Source: Microbacterium memoriense | GTDB taxonomy: Bacteria > Actinomycetota > Actinomycetes > Actinomycetales > Microbacteriaceae | DNA: 64,000 nt | Direction: 5' to 3' | Assembly (NCBI RefSeq): GCF_025398275.1 | Contig: NZ_JAODOR010000003.1 | Coordinates: 1 to 64,000, forward strand | Shown here: piece by piece, positions 17,009 to 26,397 of the stretch | Position numbering within the stretch: the stretch's first letter is position 1 | How the letters are laid out: each line of letters starts with the position of its first letter | Program-made: the position numbers and the translations under genes | The notes under the pieces: model-generated | The model's input: the letters and a program-made list of their open reading frames with translations, nothing else | Database searches by the model: none | What the model was told of the DNA's origin: nothing

Positions 17009-17914
17009 CTAGGCGCTGGCCGGCCTTCCCTGCGCCACGCGGATGTGCTCGGTGATCGCCCGGAGCGTCTCGGCCACCGCGGGATTGCGGGTGCCCTCGT
17101 CACGCGCGACCGCCCAGTACGCGAGGGGATGCTCGTACCGCCCGTCGAGCACGCGCACCAGGCGCGCGTCGCGGTCGCCCAGGAAGTCGGGCAGGATCCC
17201 GATGCCCGCGCCCGCCGCGGTCGCCTCGACGTGCGCGAAGACGCTCGTCGATCGCACGGAGGGTGGAGAATCGGGGAGCTCCTGCAGCGCGCGGTCGAGT
17301 TCGTCGACTTGCAGCGAACTCTCGACGTAATAGACGAGCGGGTGGTTCGCCAGATCGGCGACGGATGCCGGCTCTCCGTGCACCGCGAGATAGTCGGCGG
17401 TCGCGTAGAGCCGCAGTGCGTAGGCGCAGATCGGTGTCGCATAGGCACGCAGAACCTGCGGACGACCGACGACGATCTCCAGATCGACGCCCGAACGGTT
17501 CTGGCGTACGCGCTGCGTCGCGGAGAGAAGCTCGACGGCGAGAGCGGGATGCTCCTCCCGGAGCGCCGCCATCGCGGGCGCGAGGAACACCGATGTGAAG
17601 GCATCCGGTGCCGCGATGCGCACCATCCCGTGCACGGGATCGCCGTCCTCACCGTCGAGGAGTTCCCGCATCGAGCTCTCGATGCGTTCCGCTGTGCCGA
17701 CGGCCCGGCGACCGAGATCGGTGACCTCCCATCCGCCCGTGCCCCGCACGAGGAGCCGTCCGCCCATCGCCGCCTCGAGCGCGGCAATGCGGCGCGACAC
17801 CGTGGAGTGGTTGATGCCCAGCACTGCGCCGGCGGCGGTGTACCGGCCCAGCCGCGCGACCGCGAGGAAGGTCATCAAGGCGTCGAGAGGTGGTTCTGGC
17901 GCGGTCGCGTTCAC
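17009..17914 (-). CDS. LysR family transcriptional regulator
   Basis: A 301-residue LysR-type regulator. The winged helix-turn-helix covers residues about 8-65 (LGRYTAAGAVLGINHSTVSRRI) and the effector-binding domain follows (VRIAAPDAFTSVFLAPAMAAL and YVESSLQV). It is divergent from mmsB-mmsA across about 145 bp, the classic layout for a LysR protein that controls the adjacent operon in response to a pathway metabolite, so control of mmsBA is inferred. GTG 17914 places the HTH near the N-terminus; an ATG at 17971 would add 19 atypical residues and overlap the palindromes in the promoter region. Confidence 0.8.
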   Translation of the reverse strand: MNATAPEPPLDALMTFLAVARLGRYTAAGAVLGINHSTVSRRIAALEAAMGGRLLVRGTGGWEVTDLGRRAVGTAERIESSMRELLDGEDGDPVHGMVRIAAPDAFTSVFLAPAMAALREEHPALAVELLSATQRVRQNRSGVDLEIVVGRPQVLRAYATPICAYALRLYATADYLAVHGEPASVADLANHPLVYYVESSLQVDELDRALQELPDSPPSVRSTSVFAHVEATAAGAGIGILPDFLGDRDARLVRVLDGRYEHPLAYWAVARDEGTRNPAVAETLRAITEHIRVAQGRPASA

Positions 17915-17922
17915 CTCATCAG

Positions 17923-17980
17923 TGTGCGCCAGCGCACAGCGCTCGTGCAAGAGTGTCGTCCGCGTGTGCATTGAGATGCA
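17923..17980. promoter_or_regulatory. Two palindromes between lysR and mmsB
   Basis: TGTGCG-CCAG-CGCACA at 17923-17938 and TGCAT-TGAG-ATGCA at 17967-17980 are perfect inverted repeats in the shared regulatory region. TAGCCT at 17994 is a candidate -10 box toward mmsB. They are candidate binding sites for the divergent LysR protein, although neither is a strict T-N11-A box. Confidence 0.4.
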
Positions 17981-18059
17981 GGCCTCCGGCGCCTAGCCTG
18001 GCTTCATCGCGTGGACGAGGTCGTCCCGCGGCACACCTTCGATGATGCAGGGAGTCGTC

Positions 18060-19010
18060 ATGTCTTCATCCCACCTCCAGATCGCGTGGATCGGGCTCGG
18101 CCGGATGGGTGCGCCGATGACGGCTCACCTCGTCGAGGCCGGTCACACCGTCCGCGGCGTCGACCTGAACCCCGCGGCCGCCGCGGCCGCTGCGGCGGGA
18201 GGAGTCGCCCTCGCGGCATCCGTCGCCGATGCGCTCCAGGGCGCCACGGTGTGCATCACGTCGCTCCCCAAGCCCGCCCATGTCCGCGAGGTCTACGGCG
18301 GCGCCGACGGCATTTTCGCCCACGCGACACCCGACATGATCCTGCTCGACACCTCCACGGTCGATGTCGAAACGTCACGTTGGTGTCACACCGAAGCATC
18401 CGCGCGCGGACTCACTTTCGTCGACGCGCCGATCTCCGGCGGCACGGCGGGAGCCGAAGCCGGCACCCTCACGTTCATGCTCGGAGGAGAGCCCGCCGAT
18501 GTCGCTCGGGTCACCGAGATCGTCGCGCCGATGGCGGGCAACGTCATCTCCTGCGGCGACGCCGGCGCCGGTATCGCCGCGAAACTCGTCAACAACATGA
18601 TGCTGTTCATCAACGTGATGGCGATGTCCGAAGGCTCGCAGCTCGCGGAAGAACTGGGATTGGATGCCGAGACTTTCTGGCGGGTGGCTTCGGTCTCGTC
18701 GGGATCGTCGTGGGCGATGCGCACGTGGTATCCCGTGCCGGGCGTGCTCGAGAAAGCCGCCGCCAACAACAACTTCGCGCCGACCTTCTCGGTCGACCTC
18801 GCGCTGAAGGACTGCGGCCTGGCCCTTGCCGCCGGCGAGCAGGTCGGTGTGCATCTGCCGGCCGCAACGCTCGCGCACGCACAACTCGCACAGTTGGCCG
18901 ACGAAGGCCTCGGCGGCAAGGACTGCACGCTCGTCGCCCGGCTCGCCACCCCCGACGGCGCACTGCGCGGCTACGACCCCGCGCTCGACGCCACCCCCGC
19001 CCACGTCTGA
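18060..19010 (+). CDS. mmsB: 3-hydroxyisobutyrate dehydrogenase family protein
   Basis: A 316-residue beta-hydroxyacid dehydrogenase. It has the Rossmann motif WIGLGRMGAPMTAHLVEAGH, the substrate-binding DAPISGGTAGAEAGTLTFM and the catalytic lysine motif AAKLVNNMMLFINVMA. With mmsA immediately downstream, the expected reaction is NAD-dependent oxidation of 3-hydroxyisobutyrate to methylmalonate semialdehyde in valine breakdown; 3-hydroxypropionate is an alternative substrate in this family. ATG 18060 is preceded by AGGGAG at a good distance; an in-frame ATG at 18042 is less likely. Thirteen bases separate it from mmsA, so the two are cotranscribed. Confidence 0.88.
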   Translation: MSSSHLQIAWIGLGRMGAPMTAHLVEAGHTVRGVDLNPAAAAAAAAGGVALAASVADALQGATVCITSLPKPAHVREVYGGADGIFAHATPDMILLDTSTVDVETSRWCHTEASARGLTFVDAPISGGTAGAEAGTLTFMLGGEPADVARVTEIVAPMAGNVISCGDAGAGIAAKLVNNMMLFINVMAMSEGSQLAEELGLDAETFWRVASVSSGSSWAMRTWYPVPGVLEKAAANNNFAPTFSVDLALKDCGLALAAGEQVGVHLPAATLAHAQLAQLADEGLGGKDCTLVARLATPDGALRGYDPALDATPAHV

Positions 19011-19023
19011 CAGGAAGCATCCC

Positions 19024-20535
19024 ATGACCATCGATACCCCCACCCGCACTTTCGCCACGGTGCCGCACGTCGTTGCCGGCCGGCGCATCGCCGACGATGC
19101 CGGGCGCCGCGGCCCGGTGTTCAACCCCGCGACGGGGCAGCAGACCGGCGAGGTTGTGCTCGCATCCGCCGAGTTCGTACACGAGAGCGCCCGCGCGGCA
19201 CAGGCGGCACAGCGCGGCTGGCGGGACACCGGGCTCGGCAAGCGCCAGCAGGTGATGTTCCGTCTGCGCGAAATCATCTCGTCGCGCTCCGACGAGCTTG
19301 CCCGCATCATCACGGCTGAGCACGGCAAGACGGTCGATGATGCGCTCGGTGAGGTCGCCCGTGGGCTCGAGAACGTCGAATTCTGCACGAGCCTCATGCA
19401 CCATCTCAAGGGCGACTACTCGGAGCAGGTCGCCGGCGGCGTCGACGTGCACCAGGTGCGTCAGCCGATCGGCGTCGTGGCGTGCATCACGCCGTTCAAC
19501 TTCCCGGTGATGGTGCCGCTGTGGATGGTCACGACGGCGATCGCCGCGGGCAATGCCGTGATCCTCAAGCCCTCCGAGCGTGACCCGTCGGCGGCGGTCT
19601 GGCTTGCCGAGGCCTTCGCCGAAGCGGGGTTGCCGGCCGGCATCCTCAACATCGTCCACGGCGACAAAGAGGCCGTCGATGCGATTCTGGATGACCCGAT
19701 CATCCGCGCCGTCTCGTTCGTCGGGTCGACGCCGATCGCACGTTACATCTATGCGCGAGCGGCCGAGAACGGCAAGCGCGTGCAGGCTCTCGGCGGCGCG
19801 AAGAATCACATGATCGTCATGCCCGACGCCGATCTGGATGCCGCGGCCGACGCCGCCGTGTCGGCCGCCTACGGCTCGGCGGGGGAGCGCTGCATGGCCG
19901 TTTCGGTCGTCGTCGCCGTCGGCGATGTGGCTGACTCGCTCGTCGAGAAGGTCACGGAGCGCATCGGGACCCTCGTGGTCGGCGACGGATTCGACCCCAC
20001 GAGCGAGATGGGACCGCTCATCACGCGGGATGCGCTGGACCGCGTGACGGGATTCGTCGCCGGTGCGGCGTCGGAGGGCGCACGCGTCGTCGTCGACGGT
20101 CGCGAGCGCGAGTTCGACGGCGACGGGTTCTTCATCGGTCCGTCCCTGGTCGACGGTGTCACCCCCGGCATGCGCGTCTACGACGAGGAGATCTTCGGCC
20201 CGGTGCTCTCGGTCGTGCGCGTCGCGACATTCGACGAGGCTGTCGCCCTCATCAACAGCAACCGCTACGCGAACGGCACCGCGGTCTTCACCCGCGACGG
20301 CAAAACGGCCCGCCAGTTCGAGTACGACATCGAGGTCGGCATGGTCGGCATCAACGTGCCGATCCCGGTGCCGATCGGGGCGTTCTCGTTCGGCGGTTGG
20401 AAGGACTCGCTCTTCGGCGACACGCACATGTACGGACCCGAGGCCTTCTCGTTCTACACGCGGCGCAAAGTCGTCACGACCCGGTGGCCGGACCCGAGCG
20501 AGAGCCAGATCAGCCTGGGATTCCCGACCCACTGA
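19024..20535 (+). CDS. mmsA: CoA-acylating methylmalonate-semialdehyde dehydrogenase
   Basis: A 503-residue aldehyde dehydrogenase. Diagnostic segments are CITPFNFPVMVPLWM, VSFVGSTPIARYIYARAAENG, the catalytic cysteine in GSAGERCMAVSVVV and the C-terminal PVPIGAFSFGGWKDSLFGD, all characteristic of MmsA/IolA rather than general aldehyde dehydrogenases. It converts methylmalonate semialdehyde with CoA and NAD+ to propionyl-CoA and CO2, and malonate semialdehyde to acetyl-CoA in related pathways such as inositol or beta-alanine use. It is the second gene of the mmsBA operon. Confidence 0.92.
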   Translation: MTIDTPTRTFATVPHVVAGRRIADDAGRRGPVFNPATGQQTGEVVLASAEFVHESARAAQAAQRGWRDTGLGKRQQVMFRLREIISSRSDELARIITAEHGKTVDDALGEVARGLENVEFCTSLMHHLKGDYSEQVAGGVDVHQVRQPIGVVACITPFNFPVMVPLWMVTTAIAAGNAVILKPSERDPSAAVWLAEAFAEAGLPAGILNIVHGDKEAVDAILDDPIIRAVSFVGSTPIARYIYARAAENGKRVQALGGAKNHMIVMPDADLDAAADAAVSAAYGSAGERCMAVSVVVAVGDVADSLVEKVTERIGTLVVGDGFDPTSEMGPLITRDALDRVTGFVAGAASEGARVVVDGREREFDGDGFFIGPSLVDGVTPGMRVYDEEIFGPVLSVVRVATFDEAVALINSNRYANGTAVFTRDGKTARQFEYDIEVGMVGINVPIPVPIGAFSFGGWKDSLFGDTHMYGPEAFSFYTRRKVVTTRWPDPSESQISLGFPTH

Positions 20536-20597
20536 GCGTACGGCGTGCGGGAGTCGGTGTCGCCACGCGGGGATAGGCTGAAACGAGGAGGTCCACC

Positions 20598-20825
20598 ATG
20601 GCCATTGCACGACTGCACGGAGGCCCGCTCGACGGGCAGGTTCTTCCCCTGGAAGACGACACTCTCGATCGGCTGATCATGCCGTACAGCGAGACCCAGA
20701 TCGTCTACGAACGCGGGGGAGCGCTCGAAAACACGGGCGACGCTGACGGGCCGACCGCGGCGGAGTTCCACTTCGTCGAGGCGCAGGACGACATCAACCC
20801 GGATGTCGACGGTCGCGACGAGTGA
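20598..20825 (+). CDS. Small conserved hypothetical protein
   Basis: A 75-residue acidic protein, MAIARLHGGPLDGQVLPL at the start and a Glu/Asp-rich end. The GGPLDGQ opening is seen in short actinobacterial proteins of unknown function. No membrane segment or known catalytic motif. It has an excellent ribosome binding site (GAGGAGG, 7 nt before ATG) and a TAGGCT box about 20 bp upstream, so it is really expressed. Its stop overlaps the GTG of the next gene, so the two are translationally coupled. Confidence 0.65.
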   Translation: MAIARLHGGPLDGQVLPLEDDTLDRLIMPYSETQIVYERGGALENTGDADGPTAAEFHFVEAQDDINPDVDGRDE

Positions 20826-21454
20826 CCGATTCCGGCGGCGCCGTCTCGCTCGAGATCGAGCTGACCTTCGATGTCGATGATGCGACGGCGCTGCCGGACT
20901 GGACCGGTCTCCCGGGTGTGGCCCGGGTGGACGGTCCCGAGCACCGCGACCTCGACGCGCGGTACCTCGACCTCGATGACGTGACTCTCGGCCGGGCCGG
21001 CTACGCCGTTCGCCGCCGTTCCGGTGGTCCCGACGAGGGGTGGCACATCAAGGGCCCTCGTGGCGTGGACGGGGGTCGCGTCGAGACGCACTGGCCGCTC
21101 GACGACACCGACGGCATCGTCGTGCCGGATGCCGTGGCCACCGCAGTCGCCGCGATCGCGCCCGGACCGCTGACGGCGCTCGCCCGCATCCGCAACGCCC
21201 GCGCTGCGTATGCCCTGACCGACGCCGACGGCGGACTCATCGCCGAGTTCGTTGACGATCACGTGCAGGCCACCGACGAGCGCCGTGGCATCACGTCAAA
21301 CTGGCGGGAGTGGGAATTCGAACTGGGCCCCGCCGCGCCGACCGACGCGGCAGCTCGCGCCGCGCTCCTCGCCGCAGCCACCGCTGCGGTGCTGCGCGCC
21401 GGCGGACGCGTGGCGGCATCCGACTCGAAACTCGCCCGCACACTCGGCGTGTAA
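20822..21454 (+). CDS. CYTH domain protein
   Basis: A 210-residue single CYTH (triphosphate tunnel metalloenzyme) domain. The N-terminal signature normally reads ExExK; here it is SLEIELTF, with Thr in the lysine position. The internal YAVRRRSGGPDEGWHIKGPRG and the acidic ending ELVEFVDDHV-type strands, plus SNWREWEFEL, fit the tunnel. Family members hydrolyse inorganic triphosphate or thiamine triphosphate, or make cAMP; the true substrate here is open. GTG start overlaps the previous stop by four bases (GTGA). Confidence 0.8.
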   Translation: MTDSGGAVSLEIELTFDVDDATALPDWTGLPGVARVDGPEHRDLDARYLDLDDVTLGRAGYAVRRRSGGPDEGWHIKGPRGVDGGRVETHWPLDDTDGIVVPDAVATAVAAIAPGPLTALARIRNARAAYALTDADGGLIAEFVDDHVQATDERRGITSNWREWEFELGPAAPTDAAARAALLAAATAAVLRAGGRVAASDSKLARTLGV

Positions 21455-21460
21455 CGCACT

Positions 21461-21490
21461 GACGCCGCCCTGGTTTCCCTGGGCGGCGTC
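21461..21490. terminator. Hairpin between the CYTH gene and lpdA
   Basis: A 10-bp stem GACGCCGCCC/GGGCGGCGTC with a 10-nt loop lies between convergent genes and can serve both directions. Confidence 0.75.
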
Positions 21491-21505
21491 AGATGAGAGC
21501 TGATC

Positions 21506-22906
<1,401 letters not shown>

Positions 22907-22912
22907 GTCTCC

Positions 22913-22918
22913 AGCCTA
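22913..22918 (-). promoter_or_regulatory. -10 box TAGGCT, leaderless start for lpdA
   Basis: On the minus strand TAGGCT ends 6 nt before the lpdA ATG. The box overlaps the last codons of the upstream copC-like gene. Confidence 0.5.
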
Positions 22919-23482
22919 GCCCTCACGCCGGCCGCGGGCCCGCGCGATCAGCACCGCCACGAGCGCTCCGCCGAGGGCCACCGCAGCGACGAGGAGGACG
23001 ATCCAGACGGCGCCCATCCCGGTGTCGCTCATGGGTGGACCGGGGAGCGGAGTCTCCGTGCCGAGGGGAGCCACCGCGGGGTCGCCAACCGTGAAGCTGT
23101 ACTCGCCGGAGACCGGGTGCCCGTCGCTGGAGACGACGCGCCAGATGACGGAGACGACGCCGGACGCCGTCCCCGTGAGCGGCTGCGTGAGCTTCGTCCC
23201 GTCGAGCACGGGATCGCCGCCGGTGAGCGAGGCGCCACCGGCATCCGTGACGACCACTTCCGTGGCTGCCGGCTCATCGAGCAGCACGCCGCTGAATGTG
23301 AGGACGATTTCCGGCGGCAGCGCATCGACCTGCGCTCCGGTCGCCGGGGCGGCGCCGACGAGTTCGTCGTGGGCGAAAGCGGGCGAGGCGACGCCCACGA
23401 GTGCGATCGCCACGATCACGGCGAGAAGCGAACGGATGCCGGAGCGACGGCGGGGATGGGCTTTGTGAATTCCTTGTGACAT
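22916..23482 (-). CDS. CopC-domain copper resistance protein
   Basis: A 188-residue exported protein. A signal peptide (SLLAVIVAIALVGVASPAFA) ends before the mature N-terminal histidine of HDELVGAAPATGAQ, the expected copper ligand of CopC. The CopC beta-sandwich runs to SSDGHPVSGEYSFTV, whose DGH supplies the second site. A C-terminal membrane helix (MGAVWIVLLVAAVALGGALV) and an Arg-rich tail anchor it in the membrane, as in YcnI/CopC proteins of actinobacteria. It probably binds Cu(II) outside the cell. It is divergent from the copper-storage-like gene, which strengthens a copper role. Confidence 0.85.
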   Translation of the reverse strand: MSQGIHKAHPRRRSGIRSLLAVIVAIALVGVASPAFAHDELVGAAPATGAQVDALPPEIVLTFSGVLLDEPAATEVVVTDAGGASLTGGDPVLDGTKLTQPLTGTASGVVSVIWRVVSSDGHPVSGEYSFTVGDPAVAPLGTETPLPGPPMSDTGMGAVWIVLLVAAVALGGALVAVLIARARGRREG

Positions 23483-23599
23483 CACACGATCGAGCCTACC
23501 CAGGGCTTTCGAGTGTCGGAACGGAGGCCTAGCATGGCGCCAGGTGGCCCCTCGACAGGCAGAGCCGGGTGCGACCGCCTCGAGCGAAAGGGGTGCGTG

Positions 23600-23998
23600 A
23601 TGGACGCGATGATGATGAACGCCATGTCCGAAGACATGATGTCGATGGAGGGCATGCCCGCGATGGACATGGCCATCATGCAGGCGTGCATGGACGCCTG
23701 CGCCGCATGCGAGCAGGCGTGCACGGTGTGTTCGGCGCAGATGATGGACTGCGCTCCGGCCTGCATGAACTGCGCCGATATGTGCAACACCATGATGCGA
23801 TCGATGATGCGCATGCAGGGGATGACACCGGCATCCATGATGGCGATGCTGGACGCCTGCATCGCGATGTGTCAGACGTGCATGGACATGTGCATGATGC
23901 ATGCCGACGACAGTGTCGTCTGCAAGATGTGTGCGGACTCCTGCCAGGCGTGCATGGATGCCTGCATGGCGATGAAGGATGCGATGTCGATGGCGTGA
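23600..23998 (+). CDS. Cys- and Met-rich four-helix copper storage-type protein (Csp/DUF326-like)
   Basis: A 132-residue protein with, by direct count, 18 cysteines and 37 methionines. The cysteines follow CxxxC and CxxC spacings along helices (QACMDACAACEQACTVC, NCADMC, CQTCMDMC, CKMCADSCQACMDAC), the pattern of copper storage proteins, whose four-helix bundle holds many Cu(I) ions inside. No signal peptide is visible, so it is probably cytosolic like Csp3. Unusual are the methionine-rich first 30 residues (five MM or MMM clusters) and the near absence of His. AAAGGGG lies upstream of ATG 23600. The divergent CopC gene supports copper handling. Confidence 0.75.
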   Translation: MDAMMMNAMSEDMMSMEGMPAMDMAIMQACMDACAACEQACTVCSAQMMDCAPACMNCADMCNTMMRSMMRMQGMTPASMMAMLDACIAMCQTCMDMCMMHADDSVVCKMCADSCQACMDACMAMKDAMSMA

Positions 23999-24016
23999 GC
24001 CATCGCGCGCGGTCCG

Positions 24017-24364
24017 TTACAGCGCCAGAGCGTTGAACAGGCGGCCGCCGACATTCAGCACGTGGTAGCGACCGTGGAAGGCGACCGGCAAACCGGGGGA
24101 GACCGTGTCCGCGGCTCCGGCGCCGTTCCACACCGTGAGCTGCGTGCCGTCCGTGACGGTATGGACGACGATCGTGCCGTCCGCCGCGGTCGACGTGACG
24201 ATCGCGTCGACCCACTCACTCGGCGTCGCCGAGACGAGCCGCGACTGGATCAGGTGGACGGCGTGACCCGGCGCGAACGACGTGCAGGTGTGACCGAGCG
24301 CGCACATGCAGACCGCATCCTGACGCACCGAGGGGGGCGTGAGGCGGGTATGCGACGTGGACAC
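24017..24364 (-). CDS. Hypothetical protein with N-terminal CMC-x5-C cluster
   Basis: A 115-residue protein of no recognised family. Near residue 19 it has VCMCALGHTCTSFAPGHAVH, three cysteines and two histidines that could bind a metal; the rest is beta-rich (IVVHTVTDGTQLTVWNG and GRYHVLNVGGRLFNALAL). No signal peptide or membrane helix. The GTG start follows AGGAGAAA, a good ribosome binding site. It converges with the copper storage-type gene, 18 bp away, so a metal role is possible but unproven. Confidence 0.6.
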   Translation of the reverse strand: MSTSHTRLTPPSVRQDAVCMCALGHTCTSFAPGHAVHLIQSRLVSATPSEWVDAIVTSTAADGTIVVHTVTDGTQLTVWNGAGAADTVSPGLPVAFHGRYHVLNVGGRLFNALAL

Positions 24365-24499
24365 GGGTTTCTCCTGACGATGTGGGTGGTGAACTCAGAG
24401 TACGAAGGCGGCGGCCAGGCTGCTCAGAATGCGAAACAGGGCGCAACACTGGCCACAGATGCGTCTCGGATCGGGCCTCCCGGGGGGAAGCCGATCCGT

Positions 24500-24505
24500 T
24501 AGGGT
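24500..24505 (+). promoter_or_regulatory. Candidate -10 box TAGGGT before the FHA gene
   Basis: TAGGGT lies 17 bp before GTG 24523, leaving room for a short leader with the AGGAGG site. Confidence 0.35.
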
Positions 24506-24522
24506 GGGAGCAGGAGGACAAC

Positions 24523-25044
24523 GTGGACGAGAACGATCGAATCGGCCAGCCGGGAACCCCGGAAGGCGACGGTTCTGCCGTGCCCGCGGGTATCCACCGC
24601 GGGGGCGACACCGGGTTCACGGACACGACCCAGACCTTCGGACACGATTCCGACCTGTCGTTCGTGCCGTTCGGTATGGAGCTGACCGACGTCGAGGTCG
24701 AGGCGATCAACGCGCTTCCCTCGCGCTCCGCGCTGCTGCTGGTTCGCTCCGGTCCGACAGCCGGCGCCCGGTATCTCCTCGACGGTGACGTCACGACGGT
24801 CGGCCGTCATCCGGAAGCAGACATCTTCTTCGATGATGTGACCGTCTCGCGCCGACACGCTGAGATCACCCGCACGGGCAACATCTTCGAGCTCGTCGAT
24901 CAGCGGTCGCTCAACGGGACCTACGTCAACGGGGAGCGTGCGGATCGCGCCCTCCTCACCGACGGTGCCGAGGTGCGCATCGGCAAGTTCCGGCTGAACT
25001 TCTTCGTCGCTCCGCTTGACCGCGGTCAGGCGACCGGGGCGTGA
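24523..25044 (+). CDS. garA: FHA domain protein, GarA/OdhI-like
   Basis: A 173-residue protein. The forkhead-associated domain covers about 75-150, with the phosphothreonine-binding residues in TTVGRHPEADIFFDD, VTVSRRHAEI and SLNGTYVNGERAD. A flexible N-terminus carries TDTTQTFG, similar to the twin-threonine site phosphorylated by PknB/PknG in GarA and OdhI. Those proteins, when unphosphorylated, inhibit 2-oxoglutarate dehydrogenase and glutamate dehydrogenase. The next two genes are the MerR pair seen beside garA in mycobacteria, which supports the assignment. GTG 24523 follows AGGAGG; its stop overlaps the next start. Confidence 0.8.
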   Translation: MDENDRIGQPGTPEGDGSAVPAGIHRGGDTGFTDTTQTFGHDSDLSFVPFGMELTDVEVEAINALPSRSALLLVRSGPTAGARYLLDGDVTTVGRHPEADIFFDDVTVSRRHAEITRTGNIFELVDQRSLNGTYVNGERADRALLTDGAEVRIGKFRLNFFVAPLDRGQATGA

Positions 25045-25721
25045 CGCCGGCGTCCTCTCCCCGCAGTCGCTCAGCGGCGACGGGGCACCTCAGCATCGGC
25101 CAGGTGCTCGCGCGCCTCGCGCCCGAGTTCCCGCACCTCACCGCCAGCAAGTTGCGCTTCCTGGAAGTGCAGGGCATTGTCACGCCCGTGCGCACCGAGT
25201 CGGGCTATCGCAAGTTCTCGCCGGCGGATCTCGAACGGTTGCGCACGGCGCTGACGCTCCAGCGTGATCACGACTTCAAGCTCGCTCGCATCCGGGAGTA
25301 CCTCGACGCGCATGACGGCGCGGGCGATGTCGCCGTCCCGCCGTCGATTCTGGAGACACCGCGCCGATATCGCCGCGATGAACTTCTCGCCGCATCCGGC
25401 GCCAAGGCCGGTCTGCTCGGCGATGCCGTCTCGGCCGGTCTGCTGATCGCGGCCGACACGTACGACGAACGAGCGTTGGCTTTGCTGCGTGCGCTCGTGG
25501 CGCTCGAGGCGCACGGCATCCAGCCGCGTCATCTTCGGACCATCCGACAGGCAGCGGAACGCGACGTCGCGCTCGTCGAGAGTGCGCTCGCGCCCCTGCT
25601 GCGCCGAGCGGATGCCGGGTCCCGCGCGCGCGCGAACGAAATCGCACCCGAGCTGCTCCGCCGACTCGACGATGTGCGTGCGGGGTTCGTCCAGACCGCG
25701 CTGGATCGACTGACTCCGTGA
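25041..25721 (+). CDS. ftsR: MerR-type regulator, FtsR-like
   Basis: A 226-residue protein whose N-terminal winged helix (HLSIGQVLARLAPEFPHLTA, SKLRFLEVQGIVTP, TESGYRKFSPADLERLR) matches the MerR group of Rv1828/FtsR. The C-terminal part is helical and probably dimerises. The C. glutamicum member (FtsR) activates ftsZ transcription. It overlaps the GarA-like gene by four bases (GTGA), so both are made from one mRNA. In this window ftsZ lies about 31 kb downstream with palindromes in its promoter region. Confidence 0.75.
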   Translation: MTPASSPRSRSAATGHLSIGQVLARLAPEFPHLTASKLRFLEVQGIVTPVRTESGYRKFSPADLERLRTALTLQRDHDFKLARIREYLDAHDGAGDVAVPPSILETPRRYRRDELLAASGAKAGLLGDAVSAGLLIAADTYDERALALLRALVALEAHGIQPRHLRTIRQAAERDVALVESALAPLLRRADAGSRARANEIAPELLRRLDDVRAGFVQTALDRLTP

Positions 25722-25823
25722 TGCGCGGTCGCGACACGCCCCCGACTTCCACACGGATGTCGTTGCCGGTGGGCTCCCGCTCCTCTAGCGTGGAAGCATC
25801 CCGATCGCACGCAGGAGGCCACG

Positions 25824-26369
25824 ATGACCGCGCATGACGCGTTCGGCGAAACACCCTTCGCCACGGACCTTCTTTTCACCGACGGTCTGCCGCAGATGGA
25901 CGACGAAGTAGGCTACCGCGGTGCGGTCGCCGCGCGCGCCGCGGGGATCACGTATCGCCAGCTGGATTACTGGGCCCGCACCGAGTTGGTCGAGCCCACC
26001 GTCCGCGGAGCCAGCGGCTCGGGTTCCCAGCGGCTCTACGGGTTCCGCGACATCCTCGTACTCAAGCTCGTCAAGCGCCTGCTCGACACCGGTATCTCGT
26101 TGCAGCAGATCCGCACGGCCGTCGAGCAGCTTCGCGCCGCCGGCATCCGCGATCTCGCCGGCACGACGCTCATGAGCGATGGCGCGTCGGTCTATCTCTG
26201 CACGTCCAACGATGAGGTCATCGACCTCGTCAGCCGTGGTCAGGGCGTCTTCGGCATCGCGGTCGGCAAGGTCCTGCACGAGGTCGAATCGACGCTGCTC
26301 GACTTCGACCCGCAGGCTCCGGATCCCGTCGACGAGCTCTCCGCGCGTCGCTCCGCACGCTCCGCCTGA
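25824..26369 (+). CDS. MerR family regulator (Rv1830-like)
   Basis: A 181-residue protein with a MerR helix-turn-helix at about 28-100 (AARAAGITYRQLDYWARTEL, GSQRLYGFRDILVLKLVKRL, DTGISLQQIRTAVEQLRAAG). The C-terminal part (GASVYLCTSNDEVIDLVSRG) resembles the Rv1830 group found next to garA and the FtsR-like gene in mycobacteria. The effector is unknown. It has GGAGG before ATG 25824 and its own TAGCGT box near 25785, so it can be transcribed separately from the upstream pair. Confidence 0.8.
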   Translation: MTAHDAFGETPFATDLLFTDGLPQMDDEVGYRGAVAARAAGITYRQLDYWARTELVEPTVRGASGSGSQRLYGFRDILVLKLVKRLLDTGISLQQIRTAVEQLRAAGIRDLAGTTLMSDGASVYLCTSNDEVIDLVSRGQGVFGIAVGKVLHEVESTLLDFDPQAPDPVDELSARRSARSA

Positions 26370-26397
26370 GGCCGCCGGGGCCGGGGGTCTCTCGGTG

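Noticed and set aside
17915..17971. Longer LysR protein starting at ATG 17971
   Set aside because: It adds 19 residues unlike LysR N-termini and would place the operator-like palindromes inside the gene.
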